A DNA stretch of 64,000 nt, from the NCBI GenBank assembly GCA_014529385.2, contig CM043959.1, positions 55,120,253 through 55,184,252 of the forward strand. The letters are read 5' to 3'. The first letter of the stretch is position 1; every line of letters begins with the position of its first letter. Shown here in pieces: positions 1 to 11,256 of the stretch. The notes beneath the pieces are model-generated. The model worked only from the letters and a program-made list of their open reading frames with translations. It made no database searches and had not been told where the DNA came from. The position numbers and the translations under genes were made by a program. The DNA is from Adiantum capillus-veneris. Its lineage: Eukaryota; Streptophyta; Polypodiopsida; Polypodiales; Pteridaceae.

Positions 1-143
1 GGGTGGTTAATTAATATATATCTATATATATACAATCCCTAAAATCGGAAAGCTCAAGGGTCAAGGAAAGAAGGATAAGAGGAAAATAATTTAATAGGCT
101 GACGTGAACGAAGACTCCCCCCTTCCTTGGGTAGATCATACTT
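1..143 (-). other. AT-rich flank and purine tract beyond the family 1 gypsy ORFs
   Basis: No gene is seen. A (TA)-rich stretch lies at 13-33. The plus strand at 114-131 is a C/T run, so the minus strand carries a purine tract just downstream of the last ORF of the gypsy element, where a polypurine tract would be expected. The sequence beyond it does not resemble the 5' LTR at 9999-10554, so I cannot place the 3' LTR of this element. Confidence 0.35.
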
Positions 144-968
144 TTAAAAGGATGTCATCACCTTTTGGAACCAATTATTCCAATTGGTAATAGGTGAGGA
201 TTTTAGCCAATAGTTCTCTATTACCTTGGGTGCCTCATCGAGTTGTAAGGGTGGTAAGGTACTCTTCCATGAATGAACTTGAAGTAGTACATCAGGTAAT
301 AATTGAACAATGGGAGGTGTCAAATCTTTTGTAGCTTCATGGAGGCTGCCTATGGTAGGTGGAGGTTGTGTAGAAGCTTTTACCTCTATGGATACATTAC
401 ATGAGGATCTAGAAGCTTCATGGAACTCCCCCTTTCCTGAGCTAAGCCGAATAGTTTGGTTTTGCCTTGGAACCCATACTAGCTTTGGAATAGGTGTGTA
501 GCATTCTGTGATCTTTCCCTCCCCATGGTCTTCCATCGACTTTGGAATCACAAGGTTTGACTTACATGGTTTTGTAGTGGATAGGGAAGGACACGATTTA
601 CATTTGAGTACCCAAATTCGATCATTTCCATCATAGTAGCCTTGGGCTTCTAATAGTTGTTTGGGAATCCAACATGATTTGGTTTTCACCTTCTGAACCT
701 GAGTGGACGCCTTCCTTTGAGGTTTCCTTTGTGAGTTAACTTGAACCATAAGGGGGTCCAATAACGATACCTTGGGGACGCATTGATATGTACCCTTGGT
801 CAGATCACGTGGAGCCTTTGATGTAGCATTGTCAGTTGTAGCCATGGAAGTTGAAGCTTTAGAGGGTTGTGCTACTGGCAAGGATGTTGTGACTTTTTGG
901 ATTGACAATATTTTGTTGTTTTTTGTGTTATGAAGAGGTGAGATTTCAAGTGTTATTCCTTGAGCCAT
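144..968 (-). CDS. ORF downstream of integrase in the family 1 gypsy element, unknown function
   Basis: An open frame of 274 codons with no stops. No catalytic motif is recognised. The product is Pro/Ser/Thr/Lys rich with a central Trp-rich part (WIPKQLLEAQ, then WVLKCKSC, residues about 100-130) and WVPRQNQT near residue 170. It lies after the integrase in the element's reading direction, where some plant gypsy elements carry an extra ORF. The initiating ATG is at the left edge of the inverted integrase segment (968-1699), so the true start may lie elsewhere. An intact 825-bp frame among badly broken neighbours is notable. It is probably an element-encoded accessory ORF rather than a host gene. 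Confidence 0.45.
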   Translation of the reverse strand: MAQGITLEISPLHNTKNNKILSIQKVTTSLPVAQPSKASTSMATTDNATSKAPRDLTKGTYQCVPKVSLLDPLMVQVNSQRKPQRKASTQVQKVKTKSCWIPKQLLEAQGYYDGNDRIWVLKCKSCPSLSTTKPCKSNLVIPKSMEDHGEGKITECYTPIPKLVWVPRQNQTIRLSSGKGEFHEASRSSCNVSIEVKASTQPPPTIGSLHEATKDLTPPIVQLLPDVLLQVHSWKSTLPPLQLDEAPKVIENYWLKSSPITNWNNWFQKVMTSF

Positions 969-969
969 A

Positions 970-1699
970 GGGCCAAGCTAAGAGTACCAACAAAACTCTC
1001 ATCTCCATTTTGACAAAGATAGTTAAGGCTCATTGTACAGATTGGGATTTAAAGCTTACATCAGCTCTATGGACTTATCGTACTTCTTACAAAGTGGCTA
1101 TTAATTCTACACCATTCAAAATGGTATATGGCCAAGAAGCAATTATGCCATGGGAGTTTGTAATTCCTAGTCTGCGCGTAGCTTCACAAGAAGGTTGGGA
1201 TGGTAACCCTTTAGTTGAGCGCTTATACATCCTTGAGAGGTTAGATGAAGAAAGACAATTGGCTGTTCTAAATGCATATGTGGAGAAAAATAAAAGGAAG
1301 AAATGGTTTGACAGTCATTTAAAGAACAAAGATATCAATGTTGGTGATAAAGTCCTTATGTATGGAGTGCATAACGAAAAGAAAAAGTTGAAATATTCAG
1401 GAAAAGGACCATATCAAATGTGTGAAATTACCCCGCAAGGTACCAATCGTGTAGAGACTCTAGATGGAGTTGAAACCATTAAATTCCTCAACGGAAGTAA
1501 ATTCAAAAGGTACTATGATCCTCTAAGCCAGGAACAGTTACAAGCCATCCATCAAAAGAAACTAGCCAAAGAACAGGTAGAGCTTAAAAAGATCCAAGCA
1601 AGAGTTGAGGCTCGAGAAAGACAACAACGTCTTAGACACCAACGAGAGGCTAATTTGAGAATCACGGAAGCATTTTTTGAAGACACTGATGAAGTCTGA
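970..1699 (+). pseudogene. Inverted C-terminal integrase segment of the family 1 gypsy element
   Basis: The plus strand encodes the end of a Ty3/gypsy integrase: STNKTL, then TDWDLKLTSALWTYRTSYK, STPFKMVYGQEAIMP, and a C-terminal region with GDKVLMY and GKGPYQMCEI, ending EDTDEV then a stop. The ATG-initiated part is 1010-1699 (229 aa), but coding similarity starts near 970. All other pol parts of this element are on the minus strand, and the N-terminal half of the same integrase stops on the minus strand at about 1700. The segment therefore looks flipped in place, with roughly 15-20 residues of the core missing at the junction. Confidence 0.75.
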
Positions 1700-2318
1700 T
1701 GTGAGTTCTTTTACCACTTCATTTATAAAATGGGTTCCATTGTCATTCACAAGTTCAAAGGGGCATCTAAAATGTGTGATAATGTTCTCAAAGAGAAACT
1801 TATCTGTTGTTTGCATCAGCTTTTTGTGTTGCTTTTGCTTCAACCCATTTTGTCACATAGTCAATGGCAACGATAATATATTGTGACTGAGTGTTATGCG
1901 CAGCCATACTAATCGGACTTACAAAGTTTAAGCCCCACTTTTCAAATGGCTGGGCTACCTTGATGAGATGTAGAGGCATCTTATCCTTCCTTTGTGGCTT
2001 CTTAAAGCGTTGGCATTCATCACATCCCTTCGCAAAAAGTGATGCATCCTTGAATAAGGTAGGCCACCAATAGCCTGATTGCAACACCTTTCTAGCTGTT
2101 AGTTTTCTTGAGAAATGTCCTTCGGCTATACCCATGTGGACTTCTTGCAGTATGTATAAATACTCATCCTCACAGGCACAACATCTAAGAATATCGTCCC
2201 TCCCTAGCCTGTAGAGAGTTCCTGCAGTGAGAGAATAAGGCTCACGTTCTTTTAACAATTTTTGAGCTATGTCCTTACGAAGCTCTTTGGGTGGAAAACC
2301 ATTAACTAGAAATTTCAC
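1700..2318 (-). pseudogene. Integrase N-terminal half (zinc-binding and partial core), family 1 gypsy
   Basis: Minus-strand frames encode the HHCC zinc-binding region (HMGIAEGHFSRKLTARK ... CDECQRFK) and the start of the catalytic core (WGLNFVSPI, then YIIVAIDYVTKWVEA). A frame change follows near 1800-1840, then NIITHFRCPFELV and GTHFINEVVKELT. In this family the first catalytic Asp normally sits in a WGLDF-like motif; here it reads WGLNF, so the enzyme is probably dead. Similarity ends abruptly at about 1700, where the inverted segment begins. Confidence 0.8.
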
Positions 2319-3133
2319 AATCTTCTCACTCCATTAGGCATGGTCTCGACTAGAAATAAGGAAGTATCGGGCAATTCATCATCGACTCTAGTAGGGGCTT
2401 CACCATTGGGTATGCGAGACAAATGATCCAACATAACATGTCTTTTACCAGGTCTCACCACAATGGTAAAATCAAACTCAAGGAGACTTAACAACCATTG
2501 TGTAATTCTTCCCGTGGAACAAGCTTTATTTACTAGATACAACAAGGCTTGATGATCTGCATAGAAAACAAACTTGTTGGCAAGAAGGTGGTAGAAAAAT
2601 TTCTTCACTGCGTAAATCATAGCTAAACCTTGCCACTCTGTAGTGATCTAGTTTCTATTGGCATCATTCAATTGACAACTTGCAAAGCTAATGGGGTAGT
2701 CCAATTTATGTTCTCCTGGTTCAGCTAGAACGCACCCAATAACAAAGTTTGATGCATCAATATGCACATGGAAAATTATATTCCAATCAAGAACTTGTAG
2801 AATGGAAGCGCTTGTCAAGGTCTTTTTCAATGACTCATAACCATGGTCACACTCCGCGGTCCAGTGGAACTCAATAAGAAGCTTGTACAAAGGACGAACT
2901 ATCTCGACAAAGTTTAAAATAAATCGTCGGTAATAACTACCATGGCCCATGAACCTTTGAACTTCTTTATAGTTCATAGGTGGTGGCAACTCAACAATGT
3001 CTTTAATTTTGCCCTCATCTGTGAAAATCCCATTTTTGAACACTATATGCTCTGAAATGACTCCATGTTTAACCCAAAATTGGCATTTGAAAGGGTTTAA
3101 GGAGATGCGATACAATTTGCACTTCTCAAACAC
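2315..3133 (-). pseudogene. RNase H region of family 1 gypsy pol
   Basis: Two adjoining minus-strand frames cover this domain. 3133-2648 has the RT/RNase H connection (FMGHGSYYRRFI, then VLDWNIIFHVHIDASNFVIG with an intact DAS motif, and PISFASCQLNDANRN). 2620-2315 continues with KFVFYADHQALLYLVNK, RITQWLLSLLEFDFTI and DHLSRIPNGEAP. A stop near 2648 breaks the frame between them. This domain degrades the RNA strand of the RNA/DNA hybrid during reverse transcription. It is degraded but clearly identifiable. Confidence 0.8.
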
Positions 3134-3160
3134 TTTTTGTAAACATGATAGATGTTCTTT

Positions 3161-4758
3161 TTAAGAGGAATAAACACAAAGGTCATCCAAGAAAGCTTCG
3201 TAAAACTCCCTCAAATATTCTCTAAAATCAATGTTTATTAATCTTTGAAAGGTAGCAGGGGCATTGGTTAAGCCAAAAGCCATAACACGAAATGCGAACA
3301 CTCCAAATTTAGTTATAAAGGTTGTTTTAGCTTGGTCCTCTAGTCCAATTGTGATTTGATTGTAGCCAGAGTACCCATCTAAAAAGCTATAAGCTTCCTT
3401 CCCTGCAACTATTTCAAGCACATGTTCTGAATATGGCAAGGGGTAATGGTCCCTCCTAGTGGCAGCATTGACCTTCTTGAGATCCAGCACACTCTAAGTT
3501 TCCTATTCTTTTTTGGAACAATCCCTATTGGAGACACCCATTCTGAGTGCTCAACAAGGTATATGAATCCGCATTTCACAAGCTTTTCAATCTCTTCTTG
3601 AACGATTTTTGCATATTTAGGATTCATTGGGTAGGGTTGTTGTTGAACTGGTTTAGCCATGCTATTCATGGGGATTGTGTGTTGCACCACGGTAGGTGGA
3701 ACACCTTTCATATCATGATATGTCCAGGCAAATATATCCCTAAATTCCATGAGAAGTTCTTTAAGTACACACTCCTCAGTCTCTGTCAGATCTTGGGCCA
3801 TGAAAACAGGTTTGGACTCTTCTCCTGGGTCTGCTAACTCTATTTCCTTAACTATCGTTGGACCGTCATAGACTCCATTGCTCCCATTGATAGGTTTTCT
3901 TTGAGCCTTTGTATACACGACCTTACGTTCCTCTGTAATATAGGATTTGAAATGTTCAGGTGCAGGGTGTAAGTTTGTGGGGTCCTGTTGTTCTGTGGAC
4001 TGTGATTTCACTTTTGATTTCTTTTGTTGTTGAGCTAACTCTCGATTTTGTTGTCTCCTTATGGTACGGCTCAACTTTGGCTTCTCTGTAGCCTCTAGTT
4101 GTGCGATGTCAATGGGTTGTGGACTACACCACATAACGCTTTGAAGGTATTCACCCCATTTATCTGCCAACTTCCGATGAGCATCACATGCCCCTATATA
4201 ATTAAGCCATTTTGTAGTAGATTTCTTTTCATTTATTCTAGCACGCACATTTTCTCGATATCGTCGCCTCTTATATCTCTTACTCTTCTTGTCTAATTTT
4301 TGATTACGGGCGATCTCTAGTGAAGAGTCACTAGGTGAATCGCTACTTGTGTCTTCTGCTCCCTTGGATAGATTGTCATCTAGGGTACCACTGGGCCCTG
4401 AATGGTTTGTCCCCACATTTGCACTAAGATTTAACTCAGATTCTTCGTCCTTAGAGTCAATTTCAATTGATGATTCTGACCCCAAATTGTGTGGGCTATA
4501 GTCTTGTGAGATGCTATTGGTTCCAATGCCGGTCAAACCTTCATCTTGTAGGTCATCAAAAGCTATATGCGTTGCTTCTAGCATATTTAAGGGTACGAGT
4601 GGTGGCATTTCATCCCCCTCAGGTGTTACCAAGGTCGTACCCCTATTTCTCAAAGTGTCTATGGTTGCTGCTAAGTGGACCCAATCGACATTGTCCAACT
4701 TAGTCATCCCACGTAGTACACCCATATAAGGAGAATCTTCCCCAACATCAGTGTCCAC
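3161..4758 (-). pseudogene. Reverse transcriptase of family 1 gypsy element
   Basis: The minus-strand frame 4758-3409 starts with an acidic/basic linker and then RT motifs from about codon 320 (EETEECVLKELLMEFRDIF, KCGFIYLVEHSEWVSPI). The frame 3490-3161 continues in a shifted frame with FLDGYSGYNQI, MAFGLTNAPATFQRL and the active site as FLDDLCVYS, so the two catalytic Asp are present. The frameshift near 3490-3410 splits the RT. The order protease, RT, RNase H, integrase on the minus strand identifies Ty3/gypsy. Downstream frames carry stops, so no polyprotein can be made. Confidence 0.85.
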
Positions 4759-4770
4759 TTTACATGTGTA

Positions 4771-5353
4771 TCAATACTGCAATGGGGCCGAGTGAAGTAA
4801 GGTTTCAGATCTATGATCAATTATAAACATGTTTCCTAGAGGATGTACTCGACCAGTTACAAGATCCACTCGAATGACAATATCTTGCAACTGCAAGTAG
4901 ACATGGTTTTTAGACCAGTCATGCACCATTTTTGCTTCCCTCATGAAAGGATGTCCTAAGATCATCTCAGATGCCATAGTGTGCTTGGAGAAATCCATAA
5001 CAATGAAGGTATTTCTTATTTTATGTCCAAAGACCTTGAACTTGAGATCTTCTAGCCTTCCGAATAGGTTTAACAATAGACCCATTGTCCATCTTTACTA
5101 CTATGGTTGTGGTCCCGAGGTGAGGTCTTTCCATAGTTTCCCATCAATTTTTAGTCACAATGCTAACCTCAATGCCACCCTCAAGGATTCTCTTCACAAT
5201 TAATCCCTTGGTAGTGGTTGGTATGATTGCATTGGATTCATTGCCCTCAAAGTATTGTCCCAACTTGTTAACATGTATTTCTACAATAGTGTTCTCATCT
5301 AGGTTGGGTTGTGGATCTAAGTGTTCCTCCTCTTGGCATCTCCCTAGCTCCAT
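4771..5353 (-). pseudogene. Retropepsin-like protease region of family 1 gypsy
   Basis: The minus-strand frame 5353-5144 ends with ILEGGIEVSIVTKN, which aligns with the hydrophobic-D-G/S-G loop of retropepsins, but a Glu stands where the catalytic Asp is expected. A second frame, 5085-4771, has MILGHPFMREAKMV and NHVYLQ, the C-terminal half of an aspartic protease fold. A stop at about 5140 separates them. It probably matured Gag and Pol in the ancestor and is inactive here. Confidence 0.6.
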
Positions 5354-5405
5354 CCATCAATGAAAATTGTGGTAGCCCGACCTTCAGTTCTCCATTGAGG
5401 AAAGC

Positions 5406-8400
5406 TCAAAGAGCTAAGAATAGCTCAGGGTCTCCATATAGTTTGGACATGATGGTGGTTCTAACTTCTGAAGCCATGAAATCCATCAATTTGGCAATAT
5501 TTAACGGCACCTTTTGGGCTTCAGTCCCTTGACGTGGGGAAGATGGGATCTCCATTTCTTTGATAGGGTCAGGTAGTCCCTCTGTAAACATTCTTTCCAA
5601 CAAGAAGTGAGTACGCCCACTTTCCCATGACTTTAAGCCACTTTCTTCTTGGATGACACTAGGTATGGCTAGGGGTCTATGGACTTTGTGAGGTTGTTGT
5701 TGCGTAGGGAACAATGTGTCTGTAATCTGGATCTGCCTAGTGCTGGTTCTAGATCCCTTTGGGTATCTTCTACCAAACTCCTTAATTCCTTGACTTGCTC
5801 AATCTCCTCTGTAGGGTTTGGATAAGTTCCAATCTTCTTCTTGGATCCTGACCATTGTGGCCCATGACAATCTTACATGTTGGTTTCTTTCTTAGTGGTC
5901 GTTTTGATCTCCATGGTTTCACCTGAATTAGTCCGCTTTAGTGTCATTCATATATACGAGGTTGTCACCGGTCCCTATGTTGGTCCTTGAACTGGGGTCT
6001 GACTTCGTTGCTTTTTGCGATCTTTTCCTTAGTGTTTTCTTCTTTTCTTGAGATTGGACAATTGATGCCGTGTCTCTTTCCTCAAGAATATAATTTTGTT
6101 TTTGAAGCATCGATCGTGTGAGTATGTTTACTGGTACCACATGTGTACTTTGTGATGGCTCCTAAGTAACCTCAATCAAGTTTAATGGTGTGATCTTCAG
6201 TGCATTTGGATTATTTAGACATTGGGCAATCAAATGATCTATGCCACATCGATTACACATGAGTATCGGCATTCTATATGTGCTCACTTGATTGGTTTGC
6301 ATTAGTGTGGCATTTTTTTGTAGCCTAATAGGACACTCGGCCACGCGATGTGGACCTCCACACTCATAGCATTGAAGAGGTGGTCTCTTGGCAATGTAAT
6401 TAATATTTTGGCCTCTTGCAGCAAGAGCAGCTATTTAATAGACAGGTTTGACTTGTCCCCAATAGTTCTCCATGTAGTATTGTAGACTTTCTTCAAGCGC
6501 ATCAATCCCATAGGCAATATTAGGGTCTATATATATTCCTCATAGCCTTCCAAACAAGCAATAGATGACTCACAACCCACTTGATTCATTGAACTGATTC
6601 TCAAATGTGGTGGTTGCAGTCCTAGCACTGGAGGTGGTAAGGGTGTTTTTTGAACAACATTTTGGGCCCTAGGGACCATGTGTTGTGAGGTTTGTTCAAG
6701 AGGTGGGGCCGGCATCAATTCAGGCACTCGAGGTCTGTCTGTCCATGCTAAGGTTGGTCTATTGGCCATCGTGCGCTTAAATACTATGCAATCCTTAGCT
6801 TGATGACCATACCTGCCACCACAGGAATTGCAATTTCCATTGAATTTTACTCTAAAAGTAGGGCATTCATTGGTACTATGCGGACCATATCATAATGAGG
6901 ACCATTGTTGCTCCCTTCTTGGATACATATGATTGTTTTGCGGAGCACGATTGTCTCTAAGATTCTCTTGAATGGCCTTGGTGAGATATGGTAAAGTCAT
7001 CTCACATATCTTTGGCTCCTTAGCAATAGGCTTTAGGGTCATTTATTGATGCCCCGATGCTTGCGAGCTAGTAGATTTAGGCTCAACAGACACTCTTTCT
7101 CCTTGAATCATTAAATTATCTCCAATAGGATGACATTGGTGGCGACTGCTTACCAAGTGGTGATACCTCTAATGACTAGGCCATTGTAGATATCCTCATG
7201 TCGTAATCCCCTAATGAATCTATGAAGCAATTGTTTATTATTGAAGCACTCATTTGGATTACAATGAGAATTCAAATGCTTCAAGCAACTAATAAAGTCT
7301 CTCACCGACTCTCCTTCCTCTCATTGGGCTTTCTGGAGCTGAGAGGCTACAGCCCAAAGCACTCCTTCTCGTATGTATTCTTTCAATAACAGTATCCTAA
7401 GAGTAGGGTAAATCATTTATTCTTCCACCCTTAGGGTTATATATACCAATCCCCAGCCTTCCCACTTAAGGTTAGGCTGAAAGCATTACTCTTCTGCAGG
7501 TCATAGTGTTATCCTAGAGAATCGCATATTTGTTCAAACACTTTGATATGCTTTCTCACATCCCCATCTCCACTAAATTTCTGTGTGAGCTTGGCTATTT
7601 GTACTGCCTTACGTCTAGGCTCTCTATCAGGTGTGTTACGCATATTCTCAGCAATAGATCAATTGATGGTTTGAGAAAATGCTGCCAAATCTCCTAAATA
7701 AGCAGGTATAGTGGCTTCAGGTGTGTAGGAACTCCTAGAGCTACATGTGGGATGGGAGTTGGCCTTGGCCTTGGCATACACGCGGCCCTCGGGTCCCATA
7801 CCTCGTATGGTGGTGTACCACATGGTGGTCCAAAGTTCATAGGTGTGGCCCTAGGAATAGCCAGTGCCAGATACAACATGTTATTGCTAAATGGTATGGA
7901 CCCACTTGAATAAGAGCTTGGATAATGTCATTGTGGAGTGTAAGCCCTTGGAATAATTGGGGATGTGGGAGCTACGTAGGCATGAGGTGCGACAGGTACA
8001 TAGGCTTGATGCACACTTGTAGGTATTGTTGGGGGCACTGTGCTACTAGGTAGCAATGCAGTGCTAACAAATGAGGTCCAAGGTGTACTTTTTGTACTCA
8101 TCACCAGAGTAGGTATCGTAGCCGTAGTGTCTCCAAGAGACAAATGATCTAGATTTGGAAAAGTAAAACTACTACTTGTGGGTTCAGACTGTACCGAAAC
8201 TCCAAGCGACAGAATACTAAAGCAGTTTCCATCTATGATAGTGTCGGTTGTCTCGCCTTGCCCGTATCCAAGAATCTCACAAGCAGTTTCCATCTATGAT
8301 AGTGTCGGTTGTCTCGCCTTGCCCGTATCCAAGAATCTCACAAGGCCCATTGAAGGAATGTTAATCCCTCGATTTTGCCTCTCCGATTGGATGATGCTAT

Positions 8401-9258
8401 GGATGACATTGTAGACCATCTGTTTCCGCTCTTCTAGACTTGTGGTGCTAGAAGTAGATTGTACAACTTCTAACCAACCTATATGGTATGGGTAACCCGT
8501 GTACAGGTCAGTCAAGGTTTAAGTTTGTAGGTCATATTCCTAATTTTTGTTGAGAAATATCCCTTCTAGGCCCGACGTACTAGAGGTTTCCCTTGAGGTG
8601 GAAGCATTGTTGTTCCCCACAGCTTGACCCACATTGCCTACTAACTCAGGAGAACTCGATGGCTTGATTGCTATGCCTGTTTTCCCAGGGGTCTTTCCCT
8701 TCACGGATCGACGTTGTTCTAGGAAACTCTCCATTTCCATCTCCCTAGCCGCTTGCATATAGCACTCAACTTCTTTCACCTCCGCAAGACTCCCCATTAG
8801 GTAGTAGAACTTCGGGGGGTGATTGCTTTGCAGGGTCTTCCATGAAAGCAGGGGGCAAGATATTGATGTGGACACTCTTGGGGATTATAGGCTCCCCCTG
8901 AGATACCAAAGACAAATCTACCTCTCCCTCACCTTCGTTAACTTCACTAGCCGCAGGTTCACAGCGAGTAGCTCTATTAAAGGTTTCTATAAAGCGACTA
9001 AACACACTAGATCCAGGCTATGGGGCCCAGATAGGTACATTTTTTTTCCTTGCTCGGGGTTTGGTGTAGGATGCCCTTCCATAATATCGTATAGTCAGAT
9101 GAAGAGTCACTAGCTGTTATGTTTGGGTCTTGGGTTGTACTACCTTGGGTCCCCGTCGAGGGCCCGGAACCTAAAATAGGTGGGTATTGAGAACCCGCGT
9201 AAGTCGAATTGCTCGCTAGTTGCTCGGTCTCTAGCATACAACCAAAGCATAGATGCAT
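5406..9258 (-). pseudogene. Decayed gag region of family 1 gypsy with several zinc knuckles
   Basis: About ten short minus-strand frames (including 9258-9007, 8875-8540, 8515-8294, 8293-7928, 7879-7694, 6769-6527, 6344-6162 and 5714-5406) succeed each other with stops and frame changes, in the position of gag. Three Cys/His boxes can be read on the minus strand: CNSCGGRYGHQAKDC (about 6780-6825), CYECGGPHRVAEC (about 6340-6380) and CNRCGIDHLIAQC (about 6230-6265). Their Cys-His spacing departs from the usual C-X2-C-X4-H-X4-C by one residue. Gag would form the particle and bind RNA. A 61-bp duplication at 8220-8341 shifts the frame. Confidence 0.6.
8220..8341. repeat. Perfect 61-bp tandem duplication in gag
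   Basis: The 61 bases at 8220-8280 recur without a visible mismatch at 8281-8341. Since 61 is not a multiple of three, the duplication throws the gag frame, and two separate frames meet at 8293/8294. Identity suggests it is recent. Confidence 0.9.
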
Positions 9259-9976
9259 GTGCCTTTGGCACCCTACAAGCGTTGGCGAATACCCTTGAAG
9301 GTTAAAAGCTTTATTTTTTGGGCGTTTTGCACCCCGTTTTCACTTGTTTTTTGATGTTTTTTAATGTCTTTTTACGATCGGTTTTTGGATTAGAGTGTGT
9401 GAAAGCTCAAAACGAGAGTATTGCTCAAAGGGGTCGTGGTGTGCTTTACAGCACAACGTTCGATTACCCGAAGCTCCGATGGTCCTCAAAAGAATCGATT
9501 TTTACTTAGGCGTGAGGCTAAAATAAGTAGGTCCAAAGGGTGACTGAGGGCTGAGGCTGCACTTGGGCTTGGGGAATGTTCCCGATGTCGGTCCTTCTTT
9601 TTAAATATTATTATTATTATTTGGATAATAAGGTCGCCTCGATCGCGCCGTGCGCGCACACACCTAACCTACCTACTTGCAACTAACAGAGCTACTGTTA
9701 CACACTGTTTAACACAATAGTACAACAACTAATTAACTAACATATCTACTTAGTGCACCTTAGAGATCTAATACCTTAAATTTAACACCATATCAATTGA
9801 CAACAATACATTGCAACAAAAAAATTTAACACGTTATTAACAGAAAATAGTACACTGCAGCAAAAATAAAGTTCACAAATCCTTCTCAACAGCCACACAC
9901 CTTCTTTCTCTACCTTTTCTACATCTGACATTGCACCTGCAGCATAGAGTGCTATTTGAGCTTAATGCAAGGCATC
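9259..9976 (-). other. Untranslated leader of family 1 gypsy element
   Basis: About 700 bp lie between the PBS and the first gag-like frame. The stretch is A/T rich with no convincing ORF, and a short (ATT)n-like run lies at 9606-9620. This fits the 5' leader of the minus-strand element. Nothing else is seen. Confidence 0.5.
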
Positions 9977-9994
9977 TCCCCGACATCGGCGCCA
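9977..9994 (-). promoter_or_regulatory. Primer binding site, tRNA-Asp type
   Basis: On the minus strand the bases after the LTR read TGGCGCCGATGTCGGGG, close to the complement of a plant tRNA-Asp 3' end, which many plant gypsy elements use as primer. The spacing from the LTR end at 9999 is four bases. It fixes the transcription direction as minus. Confidence 0.75.
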
Positions 9995-9998
9995 AAAA

Positions 9999-10224
9999 TG
10001 TGTGCATCTGTTACACGTGTCAAAGCAAGGGACGTGCCGTACACTGTGTGTGAGCCACAAATGGATGCAAGCACACAACCAGATTAATTTAGCAAGTTCA
10101 AGAGACCAAGGGTGAGTCACTCACCGCCCTCCGCTCGCCTTCATGGAGGATTCCTGACCGCGAAGAAGAGGGAGCTACCGCCATGCCGCACTCAACCGCC
10201 TCGCCATCACCGTGCCATTGTAAT

Positions 10225-10278
<54 letters not shown>

Positions 10279-10554
10279 GCATACACACACACACACACAC
10301 ACAAGGAGATGAAGAAGAAGATATAGATGGAGCAATAGCACTCTTCAATTGCACAAATGAGAGAATGAGTGATTTTTAGGTTTAGGAGTTTTATATGAGC
10401 TTGCCCATTCACACTTGGGTGCCCATGCTTAGCCAACTAACCCTTGAATGATCCAGTTAGAGTACGCCTCTCATCGGCGATCACTCTTACCCTCTTCCTA
10501 TTGGACCAACAAGCCCAACCCATGACAACTAGAAGTGGACGTCAGTGGTTAACA
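9999..10554 (-). repeat. LTR 1 (5' LTR) of family 1 gypsy element, 556 bp
   Basis: On the plus strand it starts TGTGTGCATC and ends GGTTAACA, so the minus-strand LTR runs TGTTAACC...GCACACA. The PBS lies directly beside it. It is a direct repeat of 10943-11526 and contains (CT)n at 10225-10276 followed by (AC)n at 10283-10303. The open frame across the microsatellites is low complexity and not a gene. The bases beyond the LTR (ATTGT) would be the target duplication, but no partner is visible. Confidence 0.8.
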
Positions 10555-10671
10555 ATTGTTTTTTGCATAACAGGTCCCTTACAGTCTTCTACGGTTTGTG
10601 TTGTATAGCACGCGTTGTTCCCGCTTCGTTCTCCTCTTTTCATGCAGTTTTCACATCAGGTGCAGCATTTG

Positions 10672-10942
10672 CCATGGCTAACAACAACACAGATGTGTTC
10701 AAGATGTTTGCGAGACTTAGGATAGATTGGATGGGGATAATTACCCTATGTGGGCTTATATGATGCAACATGTCCTTGTGTCAAAGGGAATTTGGAATAT
10801 TATGTAGGGCATTGATGTACGTTCTGGTTCTGAGGATGTAGGCAATGTTGAGGATGTTGTTGGTTTTGGTGGCAGAATTGTTGCTGCAGAGCTGTTTTGC
10901 CTACGACTGAGCAAGCTTGTTGGGATGTAAAAGATGTGCAAG
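10672..10942 (+). pseudogene. Ty1/copia gag N-terminal scrap between two gypsy LTRs
   Basis: The plus strand begins ATGGCTAACAAC and, allowing frame changes, reads MANNNTDVFKMFARL, NYPMWAYMMQHVLVSKGIW and finally ACWDVKDVQ. These are typical conserved words of plant copia Gag. A stop follows GIWNIM. It is cut off exactly at the LTR starting at 10943. The 117 bp before the ATG (10555-10671) may be its leader. Confidence 0.6.
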
Positions 10943-11174
10943 TGTGTGCGTCTCTCGCACGTGTCAATGCAAGGGACTTTCCGTACACTGTGTGCGAGCC
11001 ACAAATGGCTCCAAGCACACAACTAGACTAATCTAGCAAGCTGAAGAGAGCAAGGGTGTGTCACTCATCGCTCTACGCTCGCCTTCGTGGAGGATTCCTT
11101 GCTGCGAAGAAGACAGAGCTACCATCGTACCGCGCTCAATCGCCTCGCCACCACCGTGCCATTGTAATGCTTGA

Positions 11175-11256
<82 letters not shown>

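Noticed and set aside
3547..3837. Plus-strand ORFs over the gypsy pol region (3547-3837, 4099-4296, 4467-4729)
   Set aside because: They lie opposite clear minus-strand RT coding sequence and show no family resemblance.
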